From positions 1,922,001-1,986,000 of the forward strand of contig OZ244043.1 of NCBI GenBank assembly GCA_965215215.1: a stretch of 64,000 nt of DNA, in the 5' to 3' direction. Below, piece by piece: positions 17,493 to 26,719 of the stretch. Below the pieces are notes generated by a model that worked only from the letters and a program-made list of their open reading frames with translations, ran no database searches and had not been told where the DNA came from. This DNA comes from CALDTK01 sp965215215 (GTDB lineage: Bacteria > Bacteroidota > Bacteroidia > Chitinophagales > Saprospiraceae). Position 1 is the stretch's first letter, and each line of letters opens with the position of its first letter. Both the position numbers and the translations under genes were made by a program.

Positions 17493-17565
17493 GCCCGAAA
17501 CAATGCCTAAAAGCGGACCGTTTCAACGGCCACGCGCGACGACGATCACCTTCTCGACTTTCTCC

Positions 17566-18546
17566 ATGCAACTGGCCCCCCCCACGACTTACACCTCCGA
17601 CACCGAAGGTATCGACGCGCTCGCGAGCGCTTACACCGAGCTGAAGCGCGAAATAGCCCAGGTGATCGTGGGCCAGGACGACGTGGTGAGTAGCGTGATC
17701 ATCTCGCTGTTCGCCAACGGCCACTCGCTGCTCGTCGGCGTACCGGGCCTAGCCAAGACACTGCTCGTCTCCACGATCGCCGAGGCCCTGCACCTCGACT
17801 TCAAACGCATTCAGTTTACGCCCGACCTGATGCCTTCGGACATTACCGGCATGGAGATCCTCGACGAGAATCGCCACTTCCGGTTTCAGAAAGGTCCGCT
17901 CTTCGCCAACATCGTGCTCGCCGACGAGATCAACCGGACCCCCCCCAAGACCCAGGCCGCCCTACTCGAGGCGATGCAGGAGCGCGGCGTAACGACGGCC
18001 GGTCAGCGTATGGCGTTGCCGAGCCCCTTCTTCGTGCTCGCTACCCAGAACCCGATCGAGCAGGAGGGAACGTACCCACTGCCCGAGGCGCAGTTGGACC
18101 GTTTCATGTTTAATATTCCACTGACGTACCCGACCTACGAGGAGGAAATCGCGGTGGTGAAAGCGACCACTACAAACAAAAAGGCTACGGTAAAGCCCGT
18201 GCTAAGCGGAGAGCAAATTACCGCCTTCCAACAACTGGTGCGCAAGATCCCCATCGCCGATAACGTGCTAGAATACGCCGTTGGGCTTGCCGCTAAAACT
18301 CGCCCGGGCACCGACATGGCGACCGACGAGATCGACCAGTACATCAGCTGGGGGGCCGGACCGCGCGCTTCGCAGTTCCTTACGTTGGGGGCGAAAGTGC
18401 ACGCCGCGGTGCACGGCAAGTACTCTCCGGATCGGGAAGACGTGCAGGCGATCGCGCCGTACGTGCTGCGCCACCGCATCGTGCGTAATTTCCGCGCAGA
18501 GGCCGAGGGGGTAACGGAGGAGGCGGTGATTCGGGGTTTGTTTTAA
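17566..18546 (+). CDS. MoxR-family AAA+ ATPase
   Basis: 326 residues. Walker A GVPGLAKTL, Walker B IVLADEINRTPPK, sensor 1 ATQNPIEQEGTYPLPEAQLD and the C-terminal AAA lid are standard for MoxR chaperones. The ATG at 17566 is preferred; an in-frame ATG 63 bases upstream would add a basic extension. MoxR genes usually precede DUF58 and von Willebrand factor A genes, but none is present here, so this is an orphan MoxR or its partners are elsewhere. Confidence 0.9.
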   Translation: MQLAPPTTYTSDTEGIDALASAYTELKREIAQVIVGQDDVVSSVIISLFANGHSLLVGVPGLAKTLLVSTIAEALHLDFKRIQFTPDLMPSDITGMEILDENRHFRFQKGPLFANIVLADEINRTPPKTQAALLEAMQERGVTTAGQRMALPSPFFVLATQNPIEQEGTYPLPEAQLDRFMFNIPLTYPTYEEEIAVVKATTTNKKATVKPVLSGEQITAFQQLVRKIPIADNVLEYAVGLAAKTRPGTDMATDEIDQYISWGAGPRASQFLTLGAKVHAAVHGKYSPDREDVQAIAPYVLRHRIVRNFRAEAEGVTEEAVIRGLF

Positions 18547-18600
18547 GTTGTGTGGTTACCGACAGGTACGGGTCGGCGAGTTGGATAACTTGCGGCCCTT

Positions 18601-19755
18601 ATGTATCAGAGATTAAACTTCACCTTAGTTGCTTTAACGTGGTGCCTTTTACACGTTAATCTCTGCGCTCAAGATTTTATGCAGGCGACCGTCGAGTACG
18701 TAGACGGATCTACTGAGGAATTGACGATCCTGGCCGATGATTACAAGCACTTAGCGGTAGGTATATCCGTCCGAGGCGCCGATAAAAAACAAAGGCTGGT
18801 GGCGGCGGATAAAATTCTGTCCCTTACGACCGAGCGGGATGGGTTTTACCGGCAGGTCGACTTCGTCAACCGCTCACCCGGCATACCCCGAAAGGTAGTT
18901 AAGAAGCTGGCCCGCCGGCTCGTGGAAGGCGAGGCTTCACTGTACAGGCTCGATTTGCTCGCGGGCGAGAAGTTCGTTCTCCTGGAGGGCAAAGATGGGG
19001 GGATCCACACCTATTACCTCGCGGTGGGAGAGGAGATCGCGGAGTTGCGTGAAGAGGAAAGCGTTAAGAAAGGCACCGAGTACAGAAAAGACGATAGGTA
19101 TTTAGGGGTATTGAAGTATCTCTTGCAATCGTGCGAGCGGGTTACGGCTAGGTTCGAGTACGAAGATATTGAGTACAGCGATGTTGACCTCGTACAACTC
19201 GTGAAGGAGTACAATGCCTGCGGTAATGATAATTCGACTCCTGAAGCGGAAAATATCGAGAAAACGACCTCCTACGTATTCGAAGGCATATTTGCGCGGG
19301 CGGGTGGACTCCGGGATAAGCGTTACGAGAACATACCAGCGAGCGATGCTGCGTTTGGCGGTCTGAGCGTTGGTATACGTGCGCCACGAATCAGCAGGCG
19401 GACGAGCTTGAATTTAGCTGTTGATCTCTACAGGAATAACGACACTATCGCTTTCGATCGGCGCCGCGTCGTAACCCCGGTGCTCTCGGCTACAAGAGTG
19501 GTTGTTTTTGCCGAGCAAGACCTTATCGACCCCCGTTACCTGGTGCGCCCCTTTGCCCTGGCGGGATTCGCGTACGAACACAGTGCGAACTACGGCTTTG
19601 AGAATACGAACATCGTGAAATTCCACGTTGGCGTCGGGGTAAAAACTGACTTTTTAAAGCTCACCTTATTTAACGAAAGTATCAAGCAGTGGAATGCCGC
19701 GGCAACGGTGCGGCTGTGGCCCCTGCCGTGGCGAGGTAAGAAGGGTTCGGAGTAA
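18601..19755 (+). CDS. Hypothetical secreted, possibly outer-membrane protein
   Basis: 384 residues with a signal peptide (FTLVALTWCLLHVNLCA). The first half is soluble and charged (DGSTEELTILADDYKHLAVG); the second half (about 230-384) has alternating hydrophobic/aromatic strands (RPFALAGFAYEH, FHVGVGVKTDFLKLTLF, AAATVRLWPLPW) resembling a small porin-like barrel. Base composition is clearly more A/T-rich than the surrounding genes, suggesting acquisition or relaxed selection. No family recognised. Confidence 0.7.
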   Translation: MYQRLNFTLVALTWCLLHVNLCAQDFMQATVEYVDGSTEELTILADDYKHLAVGISVRGADKKQRLVAADKILSLTTERDGFYRQVDFVNRSPGIPRKVVKKLARRLVEGEASLYRLDLLAGEKFVLLEGKDGGIHTYYLAVGEEIAELREEESVKKGTEYRKDDRYLGVLKYLLQSCERVTARFEYEDIEYSDVDLVQLVKEYNACGNDNSTPEAENIEKTTSYVFEGIFARAGGLRDKRYENIPASDAAFGGLSVGIRAPRISRRTSLNLAVDLYRNNDTIAFDRRRVVTPVLSATRVVVFAEQDLIDPRYLVRPFALAGFAYEHSANYGFENTNIVKFHVGVGVKTDFLKLTLFNESIKQWNAAATVRLWPLPWRGKKGSE

Positions 19756-19813
19756 GGCGCTGGGTATCTAAGAACACAACCGCCGGCCTCCGCTCGGCGT
19801 ACTTTCGCTCCGT

Positions 19814-21397
19814 ATGTCCGCCAACCCCACCGAGCTCAAACGCCGCCGCACCTTCGGCATCATCTCCCACCCGGATGCCGGCAAAACGACCCTTACGGAA
19901 AAACTACTCCTGTTTGGCGGGGCAATCCAGACGGCGGGGGCGGTAAAGTCGAACAAGATCCAGAAGACGGCTACCTCCGACTTCATGGAGATCGAGCGGC
20001 AGCGGGGTATCTCGGTGGCGACCTCGGTGATGGCCTTCGAGTACCGGGGGTTGAAGGTGAACATCCTCGATACACCGGGCCACAAGGATTTTTCGGAGGA
20101 CACCTACCGCACGCTCACGGCGGTGGACTCGGTGATCGTGGTGATCGACGTGGCGAAGGGGGTGGAGGAGCAGACCGAGAACCTGGTGCGCGTGTGTCGA
20201 CGCCGCAAGACGCCCATCATCGTGTTCGTCAACAAGATGGACCGGGAGGGCAAGGACGGCTTCGATCTACTCGACGAGATCGAGGCGAAGTTGGGGCTGA
20301 AGGTGTGTCCCCTGAGTTGGCCGGCGGGCATGGGCTCGCGCTTTCGCGGGGTATACTCGCTGTACGAATCGCAGCTCAAGCTCTTTCGGGCGCACGGGAA
20401 GGGGGAAGACAGTGAGACGCAAGTTTTCGGCGACCTCGACGACGACGGGCTCGAGCAGGAGCTCGGCACGGCGCTGGCCGATGAGCTGCGCGAGGAAGTG
20501 CACATGGTCCGCGAGGTTTACCCCGACTTCGACCGCGAGGCCTACTTGGAGGGCGACCTGAGTCCGGTCTTCTTCGGTTCGGCGATCAACAACTTCGGGG
20601 TCCGGGAGCTGCTCGACTGCTTCGTAGACGTGGCCCCGACGCCGCTATCGAGAATCACGGAAGAACGGGTGGTGGAGCCTGGCGAGGAGAACTTCGCGGG
20701 CTTCGTCTTCAAGATCCACGCGAACATGGACCCCAAGCACCGCGACCGGATCGCGTTCCTGCGCGTGTGCTCCGGAACCTTCGAGCGCGGTACGAAGTAC
20801 CTACACGTACGGCAGGGGAAGCAGATGCGCTTCTCGAACCCGACGAGCTTCATGGCGGAGAAAAAGGAGGTCGTCGACGAGGCCTTCCCGGGGGACGTGG
20901 TCGGACTCTACGACTCCGGGAACTTCAAGATCGGCGACACGCTTACCGAGGGGGAGGAGCTGCACTTCCGGGGCATCCCGCAGTTTTCGCCCGAACAGTT
21001 TCGCATCGTGCACAACGACGATCCGATGAAATCGAAGCAGCTCGCCAAGGGGCTCGAGCAGCTCATGGACGAGGGTGTGGCACAGATGTTCACCCGCGAA
21101 GTAGACGGGCGCCGCATCATCGGTACGGTGGGCGCGCTGCAGTTCGACGTGATCGCCTACCGCCTCGAGCACGAATACGGGGCGAAGGTGAGCTACGAGC
21201 CGGTGAGCATGCACAAGGCCTACTGGATCGGCGAGGATTCGGACGAGGCGGCCCTCAAGGAGCTCTCGGCTCGGCGCAAGGGGAATCTGGCGCGGGATAC
21301 GGAGGACCGGCTGGTGTACCTGGCGGAGAGTCCGTGGATGCTGAAGATGGCCCAGGATCAGCACGAGGGGGTGGTTTGGCGGGATACGAGTGAGTAG
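19814..21397 (+). CDS. prfC: Peptide chain release factor 3
   Basis: 527 residues, full length. Translational GTPase with P-loop SHPDAGKTT (19-27), switch II DTPGHKDF, and NKMDRE guanine motif; domain II/III contain FVFKIHANMDPKHRDRIAFL and EVDGRRIIGTVGALQFDV, typical of RF3 rather than EF-G. RF3 recycles RF1/RF2 from the ribosome after peptide release. Monocistronic. Confidence 0.96.
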   Translation: MSANPTELKRRRTFGIISHPDAGKTTLTEKLLLFGGAIQTAGAVKSNKIQKTATSDFMEIERQRGISVATSVMAFEYRGLKVNILDTPGHKDFSEDTYRTLTAVDSVIVVIDVAKGVEEQTENLVRVCRRRKTPIIVFVNKMDREGKDGFDLLDEIEAKLGLKVCPLSWPAGMGSRFRGVYSLYESQLKLFRAHGKGEDSETQVFGDLDDDGLEQELGTALADELREEVHMVREVYPDFDREAYLEGDLSPVFFGSAINNFGVRELLDCFVDVAPTPLSRITEERVVEPGEENFAGFVFKIHANMDPKHRDRIAFLRVCSGTFERGTKYLHVRQGKQMRFSNPTSFMAEKKEVVDEAFPGDVVGLYDSGNFKIGDTLTEGEELHFRGIPQFSPEQFRIVHNDDPMKSKQLAKGLEQLMDEGVAQMFTREVDGRRIIGTVGALQFDVIAYRLEHEYGAKVSYEPVSMHKAYWIGEDSDEAALKELSARRKGNLARDTEDRLVYLAESPWMLKMAQDQHEGVVWRDTSE

Positions 21398-21419
21398 GGC
21401 GGTTTTGTCTGCTTTGGAG

Positions 21420-22586
21420 TCATCCCCGTACAAACCCTCGCAACCAAGCTGCGAAGAAGGGATCAACAAAAACGACTCGTTTGGATACGCGATCGGTATA
21501 ATCTTCCCGCAGCAGATCGCGCTGTAAAAACGCACTTCGCGCGGCACGGTAGGTGCTGTCGGCTACTCCAATCCTCCTCGCTGCGGATGCAACGGTTTCG
21601 TCGCTATTGGGTACCTGCGCCATGCCGGCAATGAGCCGCTGCTGGGTTGCCGTGAGGGTGAGGTACAGCGCTAGGAAATTTGTGTGCGAGAGTTCCAAGA
21701 CATTGGCGAGCGCGGACTCGACTAGCTCCACATCTACGATTCTGTTCGCAGTTGGCTCGGCCTGCTCCCAGATATAGGCACAGAGCTTCTGAACATTGTA
21801 CGGCACGTCCTCGGACACCTCGAATATCCGTTGCAGCGCTGCGGGCGTAATCGACTGCTTTCTCGAGTTTAAGCAATCCGAAATGAACGTCCCGAACTCC
21901 GGGCGAGGAACGCTCCCTAACATCTGCGAATCGCCCAGGCGGTAGAACGGTCGTGCGTGCTCGCCGATCATCGCTAACAGCATGCGCGTATCAGACCCCG
22001 CAAATACGTAGCTCAGGTGACCATGTCGTTGAATGACCGCTCTCAGCGTGCGCTCAGCTGGAATACCACCACGCTCGTTGAGGACCTGAAATTCGTCGAC
22101 GATAATACCGATCCGCTGGCTCTTTGCTTCGGCCAATCGGTTGAGGGCGTCGAGGGCATCGGCTAACGTATTCGGTGCCACGGCTTTCTCGCGGGGCGCA
22201 ACGGTTACCTTGATGGTGTCGGTGAGAGCGTCGTACTCTGCCTGTGGCTTGAGTACGGAAAACCACTCGAGTACCCCCAAAACACGATCGCGGAGTGAAG
22301 CCGATGTGAGCTTACTCGCCTCAGCGGCTATACCGCCGGCTAGGGCTTCGAGCGAAGTATACCGCTCCGCGTTGACCAGGATGGTAGGTACACCCATCTT
22401 GCTTGCCTCGGCTGCGGCGGCAAGCAGGATTGAAGTTTTGCCAAACCGCCGGGGACCGAGTAGGAAATGGCGCGCCCCATCCAAAAGCCGCTGCCTAACG
22501 AGTGCTACCTCATCGATCCGGTCTACCAACTCGGAAGGTTCGAGGACTCGACCGTAATGGAATGGACTTTCTGGGTCAGCCTTCAT
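21420..22586 (-). CDS. Solitary archaeal-type/STAND-like ATPase
   Basis: 388 residues. P-loop GPRRFGKTS (about 44-52), Walker B RIGIIVDEFQ, sensor-like YVFAGSDTRML, and a C-terminal winged helix (TATQQRLIAGMA, AARRIGVADSTYRAARSAFL). This is the family of stand-alone ATP-binding proteins with archaeal-ATPase-like architecture, frequent in Bacteroidota accessory regions, function unknown. The ATG is preceded at only 1 base by a 45-bp perfect palindrome, leaving no room for a ribosome-binding site. GC is slightly lower than in flanking genes. Confidence 0.8.
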   Translation of the reverse strand: MKADPESPFHYGRVLEPSELVDRIDEVALVRQRLLDGARHFLLGPRRFGKTSILLAAAAEASKMGVPTILVNAERYTSLEALAGGIAAEASKLTSASLRDRVLGVLEWFSVLKPQAEYDALTDTIKVTVAPREKAVAPNTLADALDALNRLAEAKSQRIGIIVDEFQVLNERGGIPAERTLRAVIQRHGHLSYVFAGSDTRMLLAMIGEHARPFYRLGDSQMLGSVPRPEFGTFISDCLNSRKQSITPAALQRIFEVSEDVPYNVQKLCAYIWEQAEPTANRIVDVELVESALANVLELSHTNFLALYLTLTATQQRLIAGMAQVPNSDETVASAARRIGVADSTYRAARSAFLQRDLLREDYTDRVSKRVVFVDPFFAAWLRGFVRG

Positions 22587-22587
22587 C

Positions 22588-22632
22588 TGACGTAAAGTAC
22601 GTCACGTAAATTACGTGACGTACTTTACGTCA
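22588..22632. promoter_or_regulatory. 45-bp perfect palindrome abutting the ATPase start codon
   Basis: Arms 22588-22609 and 22611-22632 are perfectly complementary (22 bp) around a single central base. Each arm itself contains smaller palindromes (ACGT, TACGTCACGTA) and GACGTAAAG. It begins 1 base from the ATG of the ATPase gene (minus strand) and lies 16 bases from the lhgO stop. It may be an operator or an mRNA hairpin that controls translation; a pure terminator is unlikely because no U-run follows. Confidence 0.9.
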
Positions 22633-22648
22633 AGGCTGAGTTTTCGCT

Positions 22649-23842
22649 TCAAACCCTTACCGCCACCCGCTCCGCGATGTACTCCCCGATCGCGAAACAG
22701 GCCGTAGCGGCGGGGGAGGGCGCGTTAACCACGTTGACCACGCCCTCCGCCTCACCAATTGCAAAGTCATCGACGAGGCTTCCGTCGGCACGAACGGCCT
22801 GGGCGCGCACCCCGGTGCGGCCGCGGATCACGTCCGCCGACGTAATGGAGGGGATGAGCTTGCGCATGTCGCGCACGAAGGCATCCCGACTGAAGGAGCG
22901 GTACTGCTCGTAAGCGCCCATGCGCCAGTGTTTTGCCGCCAGGCGCTGGAAACCTCCGTAGGCCAGTGTCGCGCCGAGCTCGGCGACGGAGAGATCGCGG
23001 CGGCGGTAGCCCTCGCGCTTTAACGCGAGTACGGCGCTCGGACCCGCTTCCACCTCCCCGTCGAGCGCCCGGGTGAAGTGCACGCCGAGGAAGGGGAAAT
23101 TCGGGTCCGGAACGGGGTAGATGAGGTTGCGCACCAGGCGCCAGCTGCCGGGACGCAGCGTGTAATACTCGCCGCGGAACGGGACGACCCGCGCGTCGAC
23201 CCGGGCGCCGGTGAGCCTCGCCACGGCGTCGGAGTGAAGTCCGGCGCAATTAACGAGCACCCGGGTGTGGTAGCGCTCCGTGGGGGTCGCCACCTCGAAG
23301 CCCTCGCGGATGCGCTGGATGCCACGGACCTGCTGGCCGAGCAGCAGCTCGACGCCCGCCTCCAGCAGCCGCCGCGCGATGCGCCGGGACACCTCGGCGT
23401 AGTCCACGATCCCCGCCTGCGGCACGTGCAGGGCCATCGTACCGGCGCAGTGTGGTTCGCGACTCCGCAGCCCGGTGCGGTCGAGGAGCTTGAGGTCGGT
23501 GAGGCCGTTGGCAACCCCCCGCGACATGATTTCGCGTAAGCGCGGCTCCTCGGCGGCGTCCGTAGCCACGATGACCTTCCCGCAGATCTCGTGCGCGATC
23601 GCTTCGCTCCTGCAAAACTCGAGCAGGGCGGCGTAACCGGCCCGACAAATTTGCGACTTGAGGCTGCCCGGCTTGTAGTAGACGCCGGAGTGAATGACGC
23701 CGCTGTTGTGCGAGCTCTGGTGGCGGGCTACCACCGCTTCCTTATCGAGGATGGCGATCCGCGCTTCGGGATGCCGGGTCCGTAGGGAACGCGCCGTAGC
23801 GAGTCCGACGATGCCCGCGCCGACGATGAGGTAGTCGTACAT
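22649..23842 (-). CDS. lhgO: L-2-hydroxyglutarate oxidase
   Basis: 397 residues. N-terminal FAD-binding Rossmann motif GAGIVGLATARSL (8-20), then the DAO-family signature HQSSHNSGVIHSGVYYKPGS (about 40-59), diagnostic for LhgO. The C-terminal RGRTGVRAQAV and VVNVVNAPSPAATACFAIGE segments also match. The enzyme oxidises L-2-hydroxyglutarate to 2-oxoglutarate, feeding electrons to the quinone pool. Monocistronic. Confidence 0.92.
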   Translation of the reverse strand: MYDYLIVGAGIVGLATARSLRTRHPEARIAILDKEAVVARHQSSHNSGVIHSGVYYKPGSLKSQICRAGYAALLEFCRSEAIAHEICGKVIVATDAAEEPRLREIMSRGVANGLTDLKLLDRTGLRSREPHCAGTMALHVPQAGIVDYAEVSRRIARRLLEAGVELLLGQQVRGIQRIREGFEVATPTERYHTRVLVNCAGLHSDAVARLTGARVDARVVPFRGEYYTLRPGSWRLVRNLIYPVPDPNFPFLGVHFTRALDGEVEAGPSAVLALKREGYRRRDLSVAELGATLAYGGFQRLAAKHWRMGAYEQYRSFSRDAFVRDMRKLIPSITSADVIRGRTGVRAQAVRADGSLVDDFAIGEAEGVVNVVNAPSPAATACFAIGEYIAERVAVRV

Positions 23843-23942
23843 AGAAGGAAGATCTAAGAGGCGAAGATTACGCTAAGCACGGGGACGATCAAACGCTCTG
23901 CTCGCAACAATCTTTAGCGGCTCGTACACGTAGCTTAGCGCC

Positions 23943-24158
23943 ATGTCCCACCCCAGCGAACGCCTCGATCGCACGGCCTTTTTCAGCGGCAAGCACGCCG
24001 AAGTGAGCGCTCACCGGGATGCACAGCGCCGGGCGCTTACCCCCTCCGAGCGACTGGAGGCGAGCTGGGTGCGTACCTGCCGCCTGTACGGGATCGATCC
24101 CTACGATCCGCCGCCCTTCGACCGGAGCGCTTTCAGTATGCGCAAGCAACCGCGGTGA
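23943..24158 (+). CDS. Small protein paired with a nucleotidyltransferase
   Basis: 71 residues, charged and probably helical (RRALTPSERLEASWVRTCRL, then YGIDPYDPPPFDRSAFSMRK). It ends 1 base before the GTG of the nucleotidyltransferase gene, the spacing expected of a two-gene unit. Small partner genes of this kind accompany DUF6036-like nucleotidyltransferases in Bacteroidota; whether they act as antitoxins is unproven. Confidence 0.65.
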   Translation: MSHPSERLDRTAFFSGKHAEVSAHRDAQRRALTPSERLEASWVRTCRLYGIDPYDPPPFDRSAFSMRKQPR

Positions 24159-24159
24159 G

Positions 24160-24615
24160 GTGGGGAGTATTTTCAACGACGACTTCCAGGACTTCATCCG
24201 CGCCCTGAATGGGGCCGATGTTCGCTACATGCTCCTCGGTGGTTACGCCGTGGTCTTATACGGATACGACCGTACGACCGGCGACATGGATATCTGGGTG
24301 GAGCGCAGCGAATCCAACTACGTCCGATTGGAGGCAGCCTTCCGAACCTTCGGCATGCCGACGTTCGACATGACCCTGGCGCGCTTCCTAGACACCGATG
24401 TTGCCGACGTATTTACGTTCGGTATCCCCCCATCGAGCATCGAGATTTTGACTGCACCCCTCGGAGTAAGTTTCGCCGATTGCTACCCGCGTGCGGAGTG
24501 GACTACTCACGACGGACTGCGGTTGAAGCTAATCGGGCGCGAAGACTTACTAACGGCCAAGCGGGCTGCCGGACGGGCGAGAGACTTGGATGATTTGGAG
24601 CGATTGGGGGGCTGA
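24160..24615 (+). CDS. DUF6036/AbiEii-like nucleotidyltransferase
   Basis: 151 residues from GTG 24160. Polymerase-beta-type nucleotidyltransferase core: LGGYAVVLYGYDRTTGDMDI (about 19-38) supplies the GG/Y loop and the DxD catalytic pair. A later IGREDLLTAKRAAGRARDL matches the C-terminal part of AbiEii/DUF6036 proteins. The frame is open upstream but overlaps the small gene. Proteins of this group transfer nucleotides to tRNA or proteins in toxin-antitoxin and phage-defence systems; the target here is unknown. Confidence 0.78.
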   Translation: MGSIFNDDFQDFIRALNGADVRYMLLGGYAVVLYGYDRTTGDMDIWVERSESNYVRLEAAFRTFGMPTFDMTLARFLDTDVADVFTFGIPPSSIEILTAPLGVSFADCYPRAEWTTHDGLRLKLIGREDLLTAKRAAGRARDLDDLERLGG

Positions 24616-24667
24616 TCGCACTGTGGCAAGGATGTGTCTCCGAACCCCGATTCATCCGGGAAGTCAG

Positions 24668-25744
24668 CTACGTAAAGCACTCACTTCCGTAAAACTCTTC
24701 ACGCAACTCAACTAATAATTTCTCAACGTCGTCCGCGCTTGGCGACTCCGGAAGTGCGCTCGCTCGCCACGCCGCTTCCACGTCACGCATCTTGGCTTCC
24801 GCCCGCGCCATCAGGTCTTCGTAGGCGAACTCCCCGCGCCGGATTGCGAGTAGCTCCTCGCGGTTAGGCCGCTCCACGATCACCTTGCCCGTGCCTAGAA
24901 TCTCCTTCGCCATGTCGAGCAAACGGAAGGTGTGCATGAGGTTCTTGGCGTCGTAGCCCCGATCGTGGGCGACCGTCTCGGCGTAACGAGCGTCGTTGCG
25001 GGCTTCCACCCACGACCAGTACCGCGCGTGCGCCTTACAGTGCGCGCGGTACCCGTCGACGTTGACGTACAGGTGGGCGACGAATGCTTCTCCTTTCGGA
25101 ATACTGCTGAGGGCCACCTGGTTTGCCGTTTTAGCATCGCGGACGACCCCACGGTAACCTCGCGTACCCTCCGGGTCGTAGTATACCGCGTACATGCCCT
25201 TAGCGGAGGGGACGTTGATCAGTCCCAATGCGTCTTGACGCCAAGCGCGCTCCCCGAGCCAATCCGATAACTTCCTCGAGCCCTGGCCTTCGAGCACGTA
25301 GCAGAAGTCGGGTAGGGTTCGGCGTTCTCGGGGTTCGGGGACGTTGATGCGCTTGTTTAACCCGGAGGCCTTGCGGACCTGCGTAAGGGCGTATCCACCG
25401 AAAGTGTCACGACATTTTTTTGAGAGAAAAAGCTCGGGGGTGAGGCACTTTATCAGGGGGTGCTTCCGCAAAACGTGCTGCGGGGGAGTAGCCAGTAGCT
25501 CCAGGAGGTTCGGATTGTTAGCCAACAGGAGCTCCACGTAGCGACCGAGCTCGTAAAACACGGTGTCGTTGGTCGCGTCGGCGACTTGCGGCACGTAGGT
25601 AAGACCGTAGAACCGGTGGCGCGGCAATACGAAAACGCCTTTGATGTCAGTGTCCGAGCTCGGCCGTGAAAGTCCGTAAGCTTTACTCCCCGAGATGCAC
25701 TCGTACACGATGAGACCACTCTCCCGAAGTTCTTCAATCGTCAC
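24668..25744 (-). CDS. RlaP/COG3541-type nucleotidyltransferase (second of a tandem pair)
   Basis: 358 residues. N-terminal nucleotidyltransferase motif SGSKAYGLSRPSSDTDIKGV (18-37) with the GS and DxD elements, then a long helical region. This fits the PF10127 family (RlaP, linked to RNA-repair operons; COG3541 YcgL). It starts 2 bases after the stop of a second family member, so the two are coupled. Likely substrate is RNA ends, but no RNA ligase or Thg1-like gene is visible nearby. Confidence 0.75.
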   Translation of the reverse strand: MTIEELRESGLIVYECISGSKAYGLSRPSSDTDIKGVFVLPRHRFYGLTYVPQVADATNDTVFYELGRYVELLLANNPNLLELLATPPQHVLRKHPLIKCLTPELFLSKKCRDTFGGYALTQVRKASGLNKRINVPEPRERRTLPDFCYVLEGQGSRKLSDWLGERAWRQDALGLINVPSAKGMYAVYYDPEGTRGYRGVVRDAKTANQVALSSIPKGEAFVAHLYVNVDGYRAHCKAHARYWSWVEARNDARYAETVAHDRGYDAKNLMHTFRLLDMAKEILGTGKVIVERPNREELLAIRRGEFAYEDLMARAEAKMRDVEAAWRASALPESPSADDVEKLLVELREEFYGSECFT

Positions 25745-25746
25745 GA

Positions 25747-26520
25747 CTACGCCCCGTTTATCCAGTGGCGAAAAGTCACGTCCAATGCCGTACGATTCAC
25801 TTCACCAACATCGCCGAAAGGGTAGGGACGAGCGAGTTCCTCCAGCTCGCGTTCGACGTAGGCGCCGAGAATAGGATCGAGGGTACCGACGTGGGATTCA
25901 TCGAGCGCGGCCTTCTTTTCCAGGAGATCGCGGATCCGCCGCTCAACTACATCGTCGCCAGTAGATGGTAGTAAGGCGTCGAAGGTCATCGGCGGCAAGA
26001 TCTTCTGCGCCCGAACGAATCTAGCCGCAAGGATTGGCCGAAGCACGTAACAGAGCTTCTTGAGCTTGATCGGTCCGCCGACAACTGCTTCACCGAAGCT
26101 GTTGCGAGCTATCCCCCGGTAGTGGTTCACGAGGTGTACGGGATTTGCGTAGCGGTGGGCTTGGTCGAGCAAGTTTTCGCGAAAGCCGTCCACCTCCCGG
26201 TACACCATCGGCGATTGAGCCCACTCCCCCGGTGTAGCGTTCGAGCTACCCGCCAGACGGAGACACTTGCGCAGATCCCAACCGTTCACGTCGAGCTCGC
26301 CGTCGAGAGCGAAGTACGAAAGCTGATCAGCGGGTTCGGATACGGCGAGGTAGGTTTCGCGTGGATGTGCGTAGACCACACGCACGTCGTAGTCGCTGTC
26401 CGGCGAGGGACACCCCCACGCACGACTTCCGCTCTCGACCGCGAGGAGTATGCGGATACCCCGCTCAGCGGCCAAAGCGTCGAGGTGGGAGAAGATGGTG
26501 GCGGTTGAGTCGTGTTTCAC
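25747..26520 (-). CDS. RlaP/COG3541-type nucleotidyltransferase (first of a tandem pair)
   Basis: 257 residues. VESGSRAWGCPSPDSDYDVR (about 28-47) is the classic COG3541 signature: GSRAWG loop followed by the DSDYD catalytic acids. Shorter than its partner and only distantly similar to it, so this looks like a functional pair rather than a recent duplication. With the DUF6036-like gene at 24160 it makes three nucleotidyltransferases within 2.4 kb. A full copy of the iterated 14-mer lies in-frame at 26173-26186. Confidence 0.8.
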   Translation of the reverse strand: MKHDSTATIFSHLDALAAERGIRILLAVESGSRAWGCPSPDSDYDVRVVYAHPRETYLAVSEPADQLSYFALDGELDVNGWDLRKCLRLAGSSNATPGEWAQSPMVYREVDGFRENLLDQAHRYANPVHLVNHYRGIARNSFGEAVVGGPIKLKKLCYVLRPILAARFVRAQKILPPMTFDALLPSTGDDVVERRIRDLLEKKAALDESHVGTLDPILGAYVERELEELARPYPFGDVGEVNRTALDVTFRHWINGA

Positions 26521-26719
26521 GCTGGCTGATCGGCTGAGGGCAGTTTGCAGGATGTAAGCGCGAAACTAACAGGTACTGACTCCGGACTCATCTAGCCTAA
26601 TCCGCCCCTCAGAATCATGGATTCCAGGCGAATCTGGGTTGTTAGAGACACGCCGTGGGGTTCGTGACCGCAATGACGAACCCTACCATACAGCGGGAGA
26701 CCGGCTGCGCCGCAGCGCC

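Noticed and set aside
18285..18299. GCTTGCCGCTAAAAC in the moxR gene
   Set aside because: Needs an extra base in the centre to fit the motif; not counted among the perfect copies.
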